NCBI GenBank assembly: GCA_010015655.1 | Contig: ML976661.1 | Location: 40,050 to 104,049 of the forward strand | Reading direction: 5' to 3' | Length of the DNA: 64,000 nucleotides | Origin: Bimuria novae-zelandiae CBS 107.79 | Lineage: Eukaryota > Ascomycota > Dothideomycetes > Pleosporales > Didymosphaeriaceae | Shown: positions 34,080 through 45,144 of the stretch, piece after piece | How the letters are laid out: each line of letters starts with the position of its first letter | Numbering within the stretch: the first letter of the stretch is position 1 | Program-made: the position numbers and the translations under genes | Notes under the pieces: model-generated | Told to the model about the DNA's origin: nothing | Database searches by the model: none | The model's input: the letters and a program-made list of their open reading frames with translations, nothing else

Positions 34080-36620
34080 ATAACTGTTAAATTTACTAGC
34101 AGCCAGCTCCTTTATATTTAGTATAAAAAAGGATAGAATACTATAACTATACGTTAACTATTATAAGAATAATAACATAATAATTAAGAATTAATACCTA
34201 CTACTAAATATCTTAGAGCTTAATAACTAACTCTTAAGAGCTAAGATCTTCACGATAATAAATCTATAAGATAGATACTATCTTATATAAATTAAGGAAG
34301 GTTATAAGTAAAGAATAGTATTTAAATCACGCTATAGACTATTTAAATATATAGTTATACCTTTTAAACTTACTAACGCACTAGTCACCTTCTAGGCACT
34401 ATTTAATAATATACTTTATAATTATCTAAATATGTTTATTATCGTATATATAGATATTGCACTCATCTTTTTTAATAATAAATTAGATAATGTTCCATAT
34501 ATATAAATACTGTTAAAAGCATTAGATAAAGCATATCTCAAGATTAAACTAAAGAAATATAAATAACATGTAAAATAACTAAAATTCCTAAGATATATTA
34601 TTAGGATAGAAGGAATTAAAGTCACGCTAAACAAGATTAGATATATTATAAACTAGTCTATACTAAAAATAGTTAAGGACGTCTAAGAATTCTTAAGATT
34701 TTATAAATTAAAAAAATAATTTATCTAAGACTACGCTAAGGTTACGATACCTTTAACTAATTTTACTAAGGAAAATGCACATTTTAAATAGACTAAATAA
34801 TATAAAGAGTTATTTAGACACTAAGTAAAAGCATGCACTATAGCACTAGTTCTTATCTACTTTAGGAATAAAGAACCTCTATAAGTTAAGATAAATATAA
34901 GTAATTTCGCGATTAGCGCTTGCGTAAAGCAAGAAAAGGATAGTAAATAGCACCCTATCGCGTACTATTTATGCAAATTTAGCGGAGCAGAAACATAATA
35001 CGATATATATAATAAGGAATTTTATATAATTATTAAAGTACTGAAGCACTAGAGAACCTACGCACTTTCCTATTTAAGTCTTATAATTTTTATAGACTAT
35101 AGAAACCTTATAAGATTTACTATAACAAAGGAACTTACGCTATAATAAGTAAGATAGTTAAAAAATACTTAGATCGTATAAGTTTAAGATTATATATACA
35201 CTAGAAAAAAAATAATAGACAAGTAGACGCCCTTAGGAGGCGTATTAACCTTATTAGAGAGAAAGTAAAAAACCTACTCTATAATACTATAATAAAACTT
35301 TAATAAATTATTAAAATTTATAGCAGAGCTTAACTAATTACTTATTATTACACGAAAAGTACCTAAGGACCTATAAACTAAAATTATATAATAATACTAT
35401 AATAATACTATATACAGACACCTAAAAGTTAGAAAGACGATAGAACTTACCTAATAAAACAATTTTTTATAGGAGTAAAGGAAGTAATAACAAAGTATAT
35501 TTTAAATATATAGACTACTAATAAAATAAGCACGCCACACATCTTAAGTACAGAGAGAAATAAGTAATCTAGATACTTATAGCATTATAAAAAGACATCG
35601 CTATAGACTTTATAACTAGACTACCTAAGTTAAAAAAACCTATTAAATAGAATAAGCTACGATGCTATATTAGTAATTATTTATTAATTTACTAAATACG
35701 TCAAATTACTACCATATTAAAAGATAACTATAGATAAGAAACTAGCATTTCCTATCCTAAACTAACTTATATAATAGTATAGTATTATAAAGATAATCAT
35801 TAGTAATAGAGATATACTTTTTACCTTAAACTACTAAATAGCGATTATAGCACTTATTAGAATATAACGAAAGCTATCTATAGCTTATCACCCATAAATA
35901 GACGGATAAATAGAACGTATAAATTAGATAATTAAGACATACCTACGCATCTACTGCAATAACTAGAAGAATAACGAGATTTCCTTACTAACTATAGCAC
36001 AATTAGCATATAACAATAAAGTTTTAATAGTAACTAGATATACACTATTCTATATAAATTATAAAAGATACTCACATCTCTTTAATTAAATATTTTTACA
36101 GTAACTAGGACGGAAGAAACAATTCATATAGTAGAAACAAAAAAAATACGAACTTTAAGAGAATTTGAAGAAAGCTTAATAGTAAAGTATTTCTTATACT
36201 AACTAAAAATAAAAAATTGTACCTTAGCTAAAGAAGGGCGATAAAGCATATTTACTTATAAAAAATCCTTAAATCTAGAAGAAAAAGCACAAGAAATTAA
36301 ATTATAATGAAGTTAGACTATTGTTAATTTCTAAATAGATATTACTAGTTAAATATTAATGAAAACTACTACTAGAAGCAAAGATACACCTAGTATTCTA
36401 TATTCACTAATTAGAACATATAGACCCTAAGACACTAGTTAGAATCACCTTCTATTACTAGCCTAAAGAAGAAAATAAATTTAAAGCTAAATAAATACTA
36501 TAGTATAAGAGTTAGCTAAGTATATACCTTATAAAGTAGAAAAGTTACCCGCATAGCAAAAACACTTAGGAACAAAAAAACCTAAAGAACTATTAATAAA
36601 AGATTAATAAATTTATATTG
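34080..36620 (+). pseudogene. Gypsy pol polyprotein relic (RT, RNase H, integrase, chromodomain)
   Basis: Translation through the stops gives recognisable blocks. Reverse transcriptase at 34230-34480: LRAKIFTIINL, then RYRLFKYIVIPFKLTNALVTF and MFIIVYIDIALIF, where the catalytic YxDD is altered to YIDI. RNase H at 34890-35070: NFAISACVKQEKD, HPIAYYLCKFSGAE, YNKEFYIIIKVLKH. Integrase at 35590-36060: DAILVIIYQFTKYVKLLPY, IIISNRDILFTLNYQ, LSIAYHP-IDG-IERIN. Chromodomain at 36480-36600: YLIK-KSYPHSKNT-E. The last domain places the element among chromoviruses, which target heterochromatin. Non-functional. Confidence 0.85.
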
Positions 36621-37230
36621 AAATTAATATATCTAAAATAAAGGTAGAGGCACTAAAGACATCCTATCTAATAAATTTAATATTTACTATATTATAATAG
36701 AATAACTAAATATAGTTTTAGCTTTTAAATAATTTATTATTTTAGTGTTTATATTCTCTCCTTCTATAGCTATTTTTATAGTAAGATATAACGTCTTCTT
36801 ATAAGAACGCTATTTAGCTTAATCTAAAAAAATTTATTACGTAATATTCGCGTAATTACTATTGCTAACTCTTTTTTATTTACTTCTACCTTCTTTTCAT
36901 ACTCCTCTCAAGTTTTGTCTAAGAAAGCCTAACTTATATATACGCATAAATAATCTATATAAACGTACTTAGCACAGTTTAGACTAGTACTTAGTATAAT
37001 GTAACAAATATAGTTCTTAAGATAATAATTAGTATAAGGATTTTCTATAATAGTATTAGCACTAAGAATCTTCTAATAAAAGTAATATTTATAAATAATA
37101 GAGTCTACGGATATAATGCTAACTAATAGGTAAGTAGTAGGCGGGATTAATAGCTTATATAAATAATAGCAAAGAGACACGTAATTTAAGAATAAATTAA
37201 AAAAATAAGGTAATATTAGAATATATAATT

Positions 37231-37614
37231 TAATATAAGAATAATAAACTATTTTATACTTAGTTACAGCGTGTATACGTAGAGACACACTTGTCTTCGC
37301 TTGCCGCATTGTCAGCGCTTACGAAGTCATGTAACTGCTCTCTAGAGAACGCTCGCCAGCGAGCAGTCTAGGACTAGTATATAAGAATACTGATGATAAA
37401 CTCTCTATCTTCGTGTTTAACTTTGTTTATTAATCTATTATTTAAATTATACTTAGGCTTTTATTAATTTATTTATAACTACGTATTACCCTTAATATTA
37501 ACGCCCTATTAATATGCGCGAGCTATTAATAAAATCTTTTTTACCTTACTAGTACTCTTGTCCGAGAACCAACCTTAGTCCTATAGGGACCAGCTATCCC
37601 TTAGGGACTTAACA
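37231..37614 (+). repeat. 3' LTR of the gypsy element
   Basis: 384 nt, direct repeat of 30246-30657, ending CCCTTAGGGACTTAACA at 37614. Confidence 0.85.
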
Positions 37615-37737
37615 TATATATATACCTCGTACTAAGTTGGTATAAGTATAACTCTTATATTTAAAAAGTTATAAAGAGTTTAAGTTTTAGAATTTTAGTG
37701 TCTTGCTTAGTTAGAACTAACAGTGACCCTTGCTACC

Positions 37738-39411
37738 CAACCCATATTAATAAGTGTAGATATTATAGGCTTTAACTATTAAAATAAGCTAAAAGCGTAC
37801 AATAAAGTAATTAATAGTCAATAATAGCTATTTATAGCATTAACGTAATAAGTTAGGTAATTTCATCTTTTATTATCTTTTAGGGTTAGTACTACCCTTT
37901 TATTTGGTATTAGGAAAAAGATTTACCATATAATTAGGTTTCTAGTGCTCTTAAAAATAGCTAGATAATAAATAAACTTAATTTATAGTAGCTAAAATAA
38001 TTTAACGCGTATATAAAATATTGTACTATTAATAACTATTAGGTATTAGTTACTAATAGCTATAAGAGCTATAACGTACTTAATTTTTTATAATACTATA
38101 AAAAATAATAAAATTATTAATCTTTATATACCTTCATTTTTGTACTACCTTTTATAGCTACTAGATATAGGGTGTTTTTTACTATTAAAGAAGGCGAATA
38201 GATGCTAAACTAAAAATCTAATACGTAACTATATTAAGCATATTACTAAAGTTAAGTTTTATTTTATTTAATTATTACTTTAAAGATTATATTTATTTTT
38301 AAGACTATAATTACTTAAAATAATATTTAAAAAAGCTTTAAGGTGCTAGCCTTATTTCCTTTAACTTAAAAGTAATAATATTGAAGCTTAATATCTGCCT
38401 GCGTACGCCTTTACCTCATACTATATATAATAGTATGTAGTAGTTATAAATAGTAAGTAATATTTTAGAATTAGGGTTATAATTAATGCCAGTAAATAAA
38501 AGTATTTAAAAGCACTTAAAAAGCTTATAAAAGGCACTAGGCTAATAGCATACTTTTTAGTATTAATACTTAAACGCAACGCTAAGCTTTAAGCTACTAA
38601 TAAAGCTAGACTAGTAAATAGGTCAGGGTTAGGTCAGGGTTAGGTTATATTACATAAGAACCTAACCCTAACCTAACCTAACCCAATCCTAACCTAACCC
38701 TAACTTAACCCTAACCTAATATTTTAGTATTAATATAGGACGAGGAAGTATAACTTCTCTTATAAAAGTATTAGAGGCTTAAGCATTATTAAGACTTATT
38801 ACTATTATAAATAATTATTATAGTTAAATTATTAACGACCTTAAAAAATTCTTTATATACAAAATATTAGGCCTAACCTAATATAGTTAGTATAATTTTA
38901 ATCTAACTCTAACCTAACGCTTTAATAACTTAACCTAATCTAATATTTATGCGACCTTAACTTAACCCTAACCTAATATATATATATAACCCTAACCTAA
39001 TCCCAACTCGAGCTTAGTAACCCTTATCCTATTTACTAGTCTAAATAAAGCTACTATATAACGTAAATTAAAACAAAGTAGGTATAGCGTAAGGGAATGC
39101 TTATAGCTAAAGAAGGTCTATAACTAGTTACTCTAATATAATTTAGGGCGCGTAGTAATAGAGGAAAGGCAAAAAAGAAAGTGCGCGCTAATAAAAGTAA
39201 ATTAATTTAGTAGCACTATTAACACTATAGTAAGACTAAATATAACTTACGTACCTATAAGTAATTTATAAAAGTAAATTTTAAATAGTTTAGCCTGCTA
39301 TAATTTTTAATAACTATTTATAGTTGTTTTACACTATCGTGTATAGCATAGATTTTAATAGGGTCTTGGCATTTCCGGCCACTCGCTATGCCCGGCCCCT
39401 TGTTATACATA
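37738..39411 (+). mobile_element. 5'-truncated second pogo copy, interrupted by a MITE-like insertion
   Basis: From about 37740 the sequence parallels the pogo element from about 28945 (shared ATATTAATAAG then ATTATAGGCTTTAA, and the same ATAGCTACTAGATRTARGGTG block at 38155). It ends with the same inverted-repeat end (GGTCTTGGCATTTCCGGCC, CACTCGCTATGCCCGGCC). Its left ~0.55 kb, including the left TIR, is missing. Its interior is split at 38609-39041 by another element. All frames are broken. Confidence 0.75.
38609..39041. mobile_element. MITE-like element with telomere-like repeats
   Basis: 433 nt bounded by a perfect 14-nt inverted repeat, GACTAGTAAATAGG (38609-38622) and CCTATTTACTAGTC (39028-39041). 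The flanking 10-mer AATAAAGCTA occurs on both sides (38599-38608 and 39044-39053), and the uninterrupted pogo copy has the single sequence at 29815, which proves an insertion. Both subterminal parts are packed with CCTAACCCTAACCTAACC-type units and their complement. No coding capacity. A 9-10 bp duplication would fit Mutator-like elements, but the class is not established. Confidence 0.7.
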
Positions 39412-40082
39412 TACGTTACTACTATTAGTTTGCGACGCGTTGTTTTTTAATCGTTCTTTATAGACTTTGTATTTGTAAGGCTTACGACAAGAAATAAGTA
39501 TTTTTTTTTGTATATACAGCGTTAGGGGGTAGCTATTTGTGGGGGGAAAAGTAGGTGTAGGTGGTGCTGATGATGTTAGGTGGGGTATTTGACTAGTGGG
39601 AATCAATAAAAACGAGCTCCTTCGTAGCTTCAATTCGGCATTTGGTATCTTCTTCCCCACATACCCGACCAGTTCGACGGCTGCGAAAACCGGGATTTCT
39701 TAGCGGTTAAGCTGCTTGATAAGGCAGCATAGCGTGGGAGCGGATGATAGGACTAGACTGTATTGGGCATATGGACGAGGGTGGCTTCGGTGCAGGTGCA
39801 GCGGGAGGGATGGGTTGCACGCGGAGGGATTAGGTAAAGAGTATAAGTGCGTCATGAACACTGGGAGGGCAACCGCTTGGTTTAAATGCTCCTGTATCCG
39901 CGAGGCGCTTACACACCTGAGCCGTCTACTGTTTAACCCCAGAGTCGTTGATCTTGCACTTCAGCACATCTTCGCCTGCCCTATATTCCTGGACATTATT
40001 GAATCGACTGCACGTCGCAAGACCGAGTCAATTGAATAAAACTTGCTCGGAGTTCCCTTGAGTTCGGCACAAAACATCCACC
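39412..40082. other. Transition from AT-rich block to genic DNA, ADH upstream region
   Basis: Composition returns to normal after about 39510. A minus-strand open frame at 39403-39660 has no recognisable domain. The last ~150 bp hold the alcohol dehydrogenase leader, with ACATCCACCATGG around the start. Confidence 0.5.
39597..39626 (+). repeat. Boundary repeat, right copy
   Basis: 30 nt (TGGGAATCAATAAAAACGAG...), inverted relative to the copy at 25303-25331; differs by one A. Confidence 0.75.
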
Positions 40083-41230
40083 ATGGCGACCTCCGGCGAT
40101 CTACCCAAGAAGTATAAGGCCGCCGTGTACGACAAGCCGGGTACGATATCGACCAAGGTCGAAGAGCTGGATATGCCAGAGCCCGGGCCGGGCGAGGTCT
40201 TGATTAATCTCACACATTCGGGCGTGTGCCACTCCGACATGGGCATCATGATGCAGTCGTGGAAGCACCTGCCCTTCCCCACGCAAGCTGGCCAAGTCGG
40301 CGGGCATGAGGGCGTTGGAAAGATTGTCAAAATGGGGCCCGCGACAGAGAACTCGACTGTAGGAGTTGGGGACAGGGTGGGCATCAAGTGGTTGGCTGGG
40401 ATCTGTGAGACATGCGATGCGTGTAGGGCGGGAATAGATGCTAGTTGTGTGAAGTCTGTAAGCCCACCTTTGCTTCCCATGCTCGCGCACATGATGGGCC
40501 GGACTGAACGGGGAAACAGAAAATATCTGGCTATTACACTCCCGGTACATTTCAGCAGTACGCCTTGGCGCCCGCCAACTACGTCACACCGATCCCAGAA
40601 AACCTCGATTCCGCAGCCGCTGCGCCGCTGCTCTGCGCAGGTGTGACGGTGTACTCTGCCCTCCGCAAGAGCAACGTACAGTCTGGAGACTTTGTCGTGC
40701 TTCTCGGCGCGGGCGGTGGCCTTGGGCATCTGGGTGTGCAGTTCGCTTCGCGAGGTATGGCGCTGCGTGTCATCGGCGTCGACCACTCCTCCAAGAAAGA
40801 CATTGTGCTCGAATCCGGTGCTGAGCACTTTATCCCCATTGACGGAACGGACGATATGGCTGTCGCCGTGAAGGAGGTTACGAACGGGCTCGGTGCGCAC
40901 GCCGTTGTCGTGCTTACATCCAACAACATAGCGTACGCGAGTTCGGTGGGTCTGCTACGCCACGGAGGTACCGTGGCCTGTGTTGGGCTTCCGGAGGGCG
41001 ATCCGGTGCCGATCGGGGCTTCTGCTGCTGAGCTGATTGGAAGATCGATTAAAATTGTAGGCGTGGCTGTGGGGACGAGGAAGGAGGCGATTGAGACGCT
41101 GGACTTTGCGGCGAGGGGTGTGGTGAAGACGCATTATAGGGTGGAGAAGTTGGACAAGTTGACGGAGGTGTTTCAAGAGATGGGCGACCAGAGGATGAAG
41201 GGGAGGGTGGTGATTGATCTATCGGCGTGA
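40083..41230 (+). CDS. Zinc-dependent alcohol dehydrogenase (ADH1 type)
   Basis: Two exons, 40083-40457 and 40520-41230, with a 62-nt phase-0 intron (GTAAGC...AACAG); 361 aa. GroES-like N-terminal domain with catalytic zinc ligands in GVCHSD and GGHEGVG, and the four structural-zinc cysteines in CETCDACRAGIDASC (the last just before the intron). The Rossmann fold has LGAGGGLGHLGVQFA and binds NAD(H), with a VDHSSKKD loop after beta-2. It belongs to the fungal ADH1/ADH3 medium-chain branch interconverting ethanol or related primary alcohols and aldehydes in the cytosol; there is no targeting peptide. The start has a strong ACCATGGC context. Confidence 0.92.
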
Positions 41231-41664
41231 GGAAGAAATGAGCGAGGAAGCGTGCTACTGAATGGACCATCTTGAAGTGGATAGAGGCTTGAAGATGAGA
41301 TAGTTCACGTCCGTTGTTTGAGTGTTATATGATGTATCCTAAGGTAACTTGATTCCACATGCGTCGTCACAAGGGCGGATTCTTTGCACCGTGACTGTAT
41401 ACTGATGAGCCGTGTACAAGCACCTGGGTCAAGCTCTATGTAAACATCGAAATTGGAAAGGTTTCAGCGAGATCTACTTCACGTACAGACAGAGAATGAT
41501 TCAACGCTTGTTGGGCGAGCAGCTGCGTGAAAGTGAAAGACGTGATCCGAAGTCGCATGGGTGCCAAGGCCACTTTACGCGACCGCGTTCCACCGACGCG
41601 TCGACCCGTTCAGCTTCGACAGGAAATCCAAACTCACGACTAAACACGCTCTTACACCCACAAA
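41231..41664. other. Intergenic region, ADH 3' end and RFC5 promoter
   Basis: 434 bp between two same-strand genes. No convincing coding frame or RNA gene. An ACCGACGCGTCGACCCG GC-rich stretch lies near 41593, with an ACGCGT (MCB-like) core about 70 nt upstream of the RFC5 start. Confidence 0.45.
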
Positions 41665-42915
41665 ATGGCATTGCTCGTAGACAAACACCGCCCACGAAGC
41701 CTCGAGGCCCTCAGCTACCACGATGATCTGTCTGCGCGTCTGCGATCACTCGTATGTTCTATAACCAACCCTCCCGCCTGCATTTAAGCTCAGTCAATGT
41801 ATACAACAAACCCACCACAAAATCCTAACACCCGCCACAGGCACAAAGCGGCGACTTCCCTCACCTCCTAGTCTACGGTCCCTCCGGCGCCGGCAAGAAA
41901 ACCCGCATCGTTGCAACCCTCAAAGAGCTGTACGGCCCGGGTGTCGAAAAGATTAAGATCGATGCGCGCGTTTTCCAAACCACATCCAACCGCAAGCTTG
42001 AGTTCAACATTGTCGCCTCCGTCTACCACCTCGAGATCACACCCTCCGACGTGGGGAACTACGATCGTGTCGTTGTGCAAGATCTACTGAAGGAAGTCGC
42101 GCAGACACAGCAGGTCGACTTGAACGCGAAACAACGCTTCAAGGTCGTTGTGATCAACGAAGCAGATCACTTGACGCGTGATGCGCAGGCGGCGCTGAGA
42201 CGCACGATGGAGAAGTACAGTCCGAATTTGAGGCTGATCTTGTTGGCGAATTCAACGAGCAACATCATCGCGCCGATACGGAGTAGAACTTTGTTGGTGA
42301 GGGTAGCAGCGCCGACGGAAGAGGAGATCTGCGGTGTGCTGAGGGTGGTGGGGAAGAAGGAGGGCTGGAAGGAGGTGGAAGGTCTCAACAAGAGGATTGC
42401 GAAGGACAGTGGGAGAAACCTGAGGAAAGCGCTGCTCATGTTCGAGGCAGTGCACGCGCAGAAGTATGATCTGGAGCTTGAGCTTGAAGGAAATGAGACT
42501 AATGGTGTGCAGTGAGAACGTAACAGACACGACACACATCCCGCCGCCAGACTGGGAGGCTCTCATCGGCCAGATTGCCAATCAGATCGTGGAAGAACGG
42601 AGTCCAGCTCGTCTTCTACAAGTCCGCGCTATGCTCTACGATCTACTATCGCATTGTATAGATCCAACTACCATCCTCAAGACGCTTACCTGGAAGCTCA
42701 TTCCCAAGACCGATGACGCGCTTAAGCCGGACGTCATAAGGTGGGCTGCATTTTACGAGCATAGGTGCAAGACGGGAAGCAAGGTCATCTTCCACTTGGA
42801 AGCCTTTGTCGCGAAATACATGCGGTTATACGAGAGGTATGTTTCTAGCTGGCTGCTTTTCAAACGCATCTACTAACATTTGCACAGCTTCCTCATGGGC
42901 GTAGATTTCGACTAG
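41665..42915 (+). CDS. RFC5: Replication factor C subunit 5 (clamp loader)
   Basis: Four exons: 41665-41751, 41841-42463, 42513-42836 and 42888-42915 (introns 89, 49, 51 nt). The product is 353 aa, almost the same as yeast Rfc5 (354). AAA+ ATPase with box II (VDKHRPRSLEAL), Walker A GPSGAGKKT, the Rfc5 hallmark LEITPSDVGNYDRVVVQ, a degenerate Walker B (INEADHLT) and DAQAALRRTMEKYSPNLRLIL. The usual SRC motif is SRT here (APIRSRTLL). The C-terminal collar follows, and the last exon codes only for FLMGVDFD. Rfc5 is part of the RFC1-5 complex that loads PCNA, and of the Rad24 and Elg1 variants. Confidence 0.95.
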
Positions 42916-43195
42916 TCCACTTTTCAAATGTAGACCACTTCTTTGTACCAATTATCAATTGTATGCATCAAGAGGAAACGGCAGCAATGGCGTTATGGCG
43001 TTCATAGTTGTTGAGGCGGGCGACAATCCGCTTTCTAGAGGGGTTTAGCGCTTGACGTCACGTAGTACAAGCTCCCCAGCATCTTTTGCTCCACCACTCG
43101 AGCGATCCAATTCAAAGCACAATTGAACATCTAACACCCAATCTCTTCAAACCCAAGCACGTGAACTTGTCTAGCAATCCAAGCCCTACTACAAA

Positions 43196-43685
43196 ATGTC
43201 GAAGAACCTCATGGACACCGAGCCCGGCGGCCAGTCAGGCCAGTACGAAGGCAACCTGGGCTACGTCGAGCCGCATAACAAGCAAGCCGGTCAACTCGGC
43301 GGTACGCTCTCTCCTCACTTCTTACTCCTCACTCGCCCTTCTGCAATTCTCTGTCCCCACGGAGTTGACCCTCAGTGAACACCATTCGCTTACTCTCTTC
43401 TTAGACCCATCTACCGGCACGCAACCCAGCGACCAAGCGCACAAGTCTGCCTCCACGGGGCCGAACTCACAAGGCGTCACGCCAGCCGAGATGCTGCGGT
43501 ACGGCCAGGCGATCCAAGAGAGTGGCGGCGGGGCTGGCAGGACAGATGCGAGTGGACAGGCCAGCAGTGAGGGGGGCTTTGGCGGCACGGAGAAGTTAGA
43601 GGGTGGAGAGGAGGATGCGGCGGCGCGGAGGAGGGCGCAGGGATACGGGGGCAAGGTGGATATGGATAGGACGATTGGGGCTTGA
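43196..43685 (+). CDS. Small hydrophilic, disordered conserved-type protein
   Basis: Two exons, 43196-43301 and 43405-43685, with a 103-nt intron (GTACGC...CTTAG); 128 aa. The protein is Gly/Gln/Ser/Glu-rich and lacks hydrophobic cores, with DTEPGGQSGQYEGNLGYVEP at the start and AAARRRAQGYGGKVDMDRTI at the end. The only helix-like piece is VTPAEMLRYGQAIQES. Composition resembles hydrophilin or stress-type proteins, but no family is assigned. The clean splice that restores GDPSTGTQPS supports a real gene. Confidence 0.65.
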
Positions 43686-43886
43686 GGGGCGAAGAAAATG
43701 GAAGTGATTGAGCAAGGCATGAAAAATACGGGATACTGGACTGCGGTTACGTGGGATATGAATATGCATTAAGTGGGCCTGTAGTTGAAGGCTTGCTCGG
43801 GTATCTGTATTATGAAAATGAAATGCTTCCTGAACGCCTTGATCCTTTGTGCAAATTGTTCCAAAACGTACAACGGAGTGTGGGTT

Positions 43887-44750
43887 TTACACAGCCTTGC
43901 CCTTGCCTTTCCTTTCATGTACTGGCTTGTCCTCTTCCGACACATCTTCCTCTTCCTCGCTGTCACTCATGAACTCATCGTCCTCGTTATCCCACCCAAA
44001 CATCGTTCTCTGCGCAGCAGTCTTCGATGACTCCGCCTCCTTCTCAGGCTCCTCCTCCTCCTCCTCCTCGTCTTCCTCCGAGCTCTCCCGCTGCGCCATC
44101 AGCATCTTCTCGATGGCCTCTCGCGTCTTATTCTCTGCCTCCTCCTTGTCCTCCACCCACCTTCCATCCAAACGGACCTGCGACCTCCCGTTCAAAAGCT
44201 CGTCTTGCTTGCGCTCCGTGCTGGCCACAATGTCCTCCCATCGCTTCCGCCGCTCCTCCTTCTCGCGCTTGTCCATCTCCGGCTTAATAGCGAGATATTC
44301 AGCTAGCGTCTTCGCCTCCGCGACCGTGCGTAGTCTGCGACCATCCAAGTTGCGTGACGAGCCGTTCACGTCGCCCTGTTTCTTCTTCCGGGAGGACATG
44401 CGGCCGCCCTGCGCGCGGAGAATCGAACCGAAGCCGCCTTTGCCACCGCATAATGGGACTGTCAGGCGGAGTGATATGAATGTGTCGGATGCGGAGGTGA
44501 GGAGACTAGAGATGGGGCCATCGGTGGGAACGGTGCGCCGCGAGTTTGTGGTGAGAATGTAGGAGGTATTGGTGACCCATGGAGCGCGCTCGTAGAGGGT
44601 CTCGTAGATGGAGGATGAGGGTGCATCTTTGGTCGTGGGAAAGGCTATGGTGCCTCGTACGGTGTCGACGATGATTGTAACGGGGGCGCTGCCGCTTTCC
44701 AAGGGCATCATGGTGTGGCAGTGCGCGGTGTCGGCAGCGACCTGAGCCAT
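43887..44750 (-). CDS. SDE2: Sde2 N-terminal ubiquitin-fold protein (splicing / genome stability)
   Basis: Single exon, 287 aa. Residues 1-103 form the ubiquitin-like fold of Sde2. It ends in the invariant processing site GGKGGFGS (102-109), at which a deubiquitinase cuts between Gly and Lys to release Sde2-C starting with Lys. LRAQGGRMSSRKK follows, then a long charged helical region (AEYLAIKPEMDKREKEERRKRW) and an acidic C terminus with EEDEEEEEEE. In fission yeast Sde2 activates the spliceosome for particular introns and supports telomeric silencing. It is divergent from eS10, with 394 bp between starts. Confidence 0.9.
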   Translation of the reverse strand: MAQVAADTAHCHTMMPLESGSAPVTIIVDTVRGTIAFPTTKDAPSSSIYETLYERAPWVTNTSYILTTNSRRTVPTDGPISSLLTSASDTFISLRLTVPLCGGKGGFGSILRAQGGRMSSRKKKQGDVNGSSRNLDGRRLRTVAEAKTLAEYLAIKPEMDKREKEERRKRWEDIVASTERKQDELLNGRSQVRLDGRWVEDKEEAENKTREAIEKMLMAQRESSEEDEEEEEEEPEKEAESSKTAAQRTMFGWDNEDDEFMSDSEEEEDVSEEDKPVHERKGKGKAV

Positions 44751-45144
44751 TTTTGGGTACTGTGTGTAGGCGGTTGGTTGATCAAACGTTGAGAAGTGTT
44801 GTTGTGTGAGACAGCGAGGATTGACTCGCAGCAGGGTGTATAAGTACCACGCTAGATTCCAGCAAGCTTTGTGATGAGGTGATCAGAACTCGCTTCCAGA
44901 GTTGATTTTTTTTTTTTCGTTAAGTCGTTGCCTGGCACGAAACCACGGATGCACACTGGTGCTGTCGTGTTGCGGGCAACGGGAAAAGTGGCGATCGGAC
45001 CGGGATCGGGGCTTGGCGGGTGTGGTCTGTGCGAAGCGAGGCACACCACAATCCAATTCCATCTCTCGGTGGGACGAACTTCTAGACATCGACCACCTCA
45101 CCACCGCCCACCACCTCAGTCAATTCGTCAAGACAACCGTCAAG
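44751..45144. promoter_or_regulatory. Shared divergent promoter, SDE2 / ribosomal protein eS10
   Basis: 394 bp. It contains a T-tract of 13 (about 44907-44919), a common nucleosome-excluding element in fungal ribosomal protein promoters, and a CCACC/CACCGCC-rich leader directly before the eS10 start. Confidence 0.55.

Larger units (their letters stand above)
30246..37614 (+). mobile_element. Ty3/gypsy chromodomain LTR retrotransposon (chromovirus type), RIP-degraded, with nested insertion
   Basis: About 7.4 kb bounded by two direct LTRs (30246-30657 and 37231-37614) which start TAAYATAAG and end GGGACTTAACA, consistent with TG...CA after RIP. The + strand contains a gag-like stretch (30850-31330), then a nested LTR-containing segment, then pol. 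Pol order is reverse transcriptase, RNase H, integrase, chromodomain, the Ty3/gypsy (Metaviridae) order. All frames are broken by stops. Only 36 bp separate it from the pogo element on the left. No matching target duplication could be found; RIP may have erased it. Confidence 0.85.

Noticed and set aside
27725..37309. Short open frames inside the AT-rich block
   Set aside because: Ile/Tyr/Leu-only translations expected from random AT-rich DNA; no family similarity except the transposon relics listed.
38620..39025. True telomere or chromosome end
   Set aside because: The units are degenerate, occur in both orientations, and sit inside a bounded insertion with genes on both sides.
43849..44562. 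Ser-rich plus-strand frame opposite SDE2
   Set aside because: It is the antisense of the acidic and Lys-rich SDE2 coding sequence; the SDE2 processing motif shows which strand is coding.
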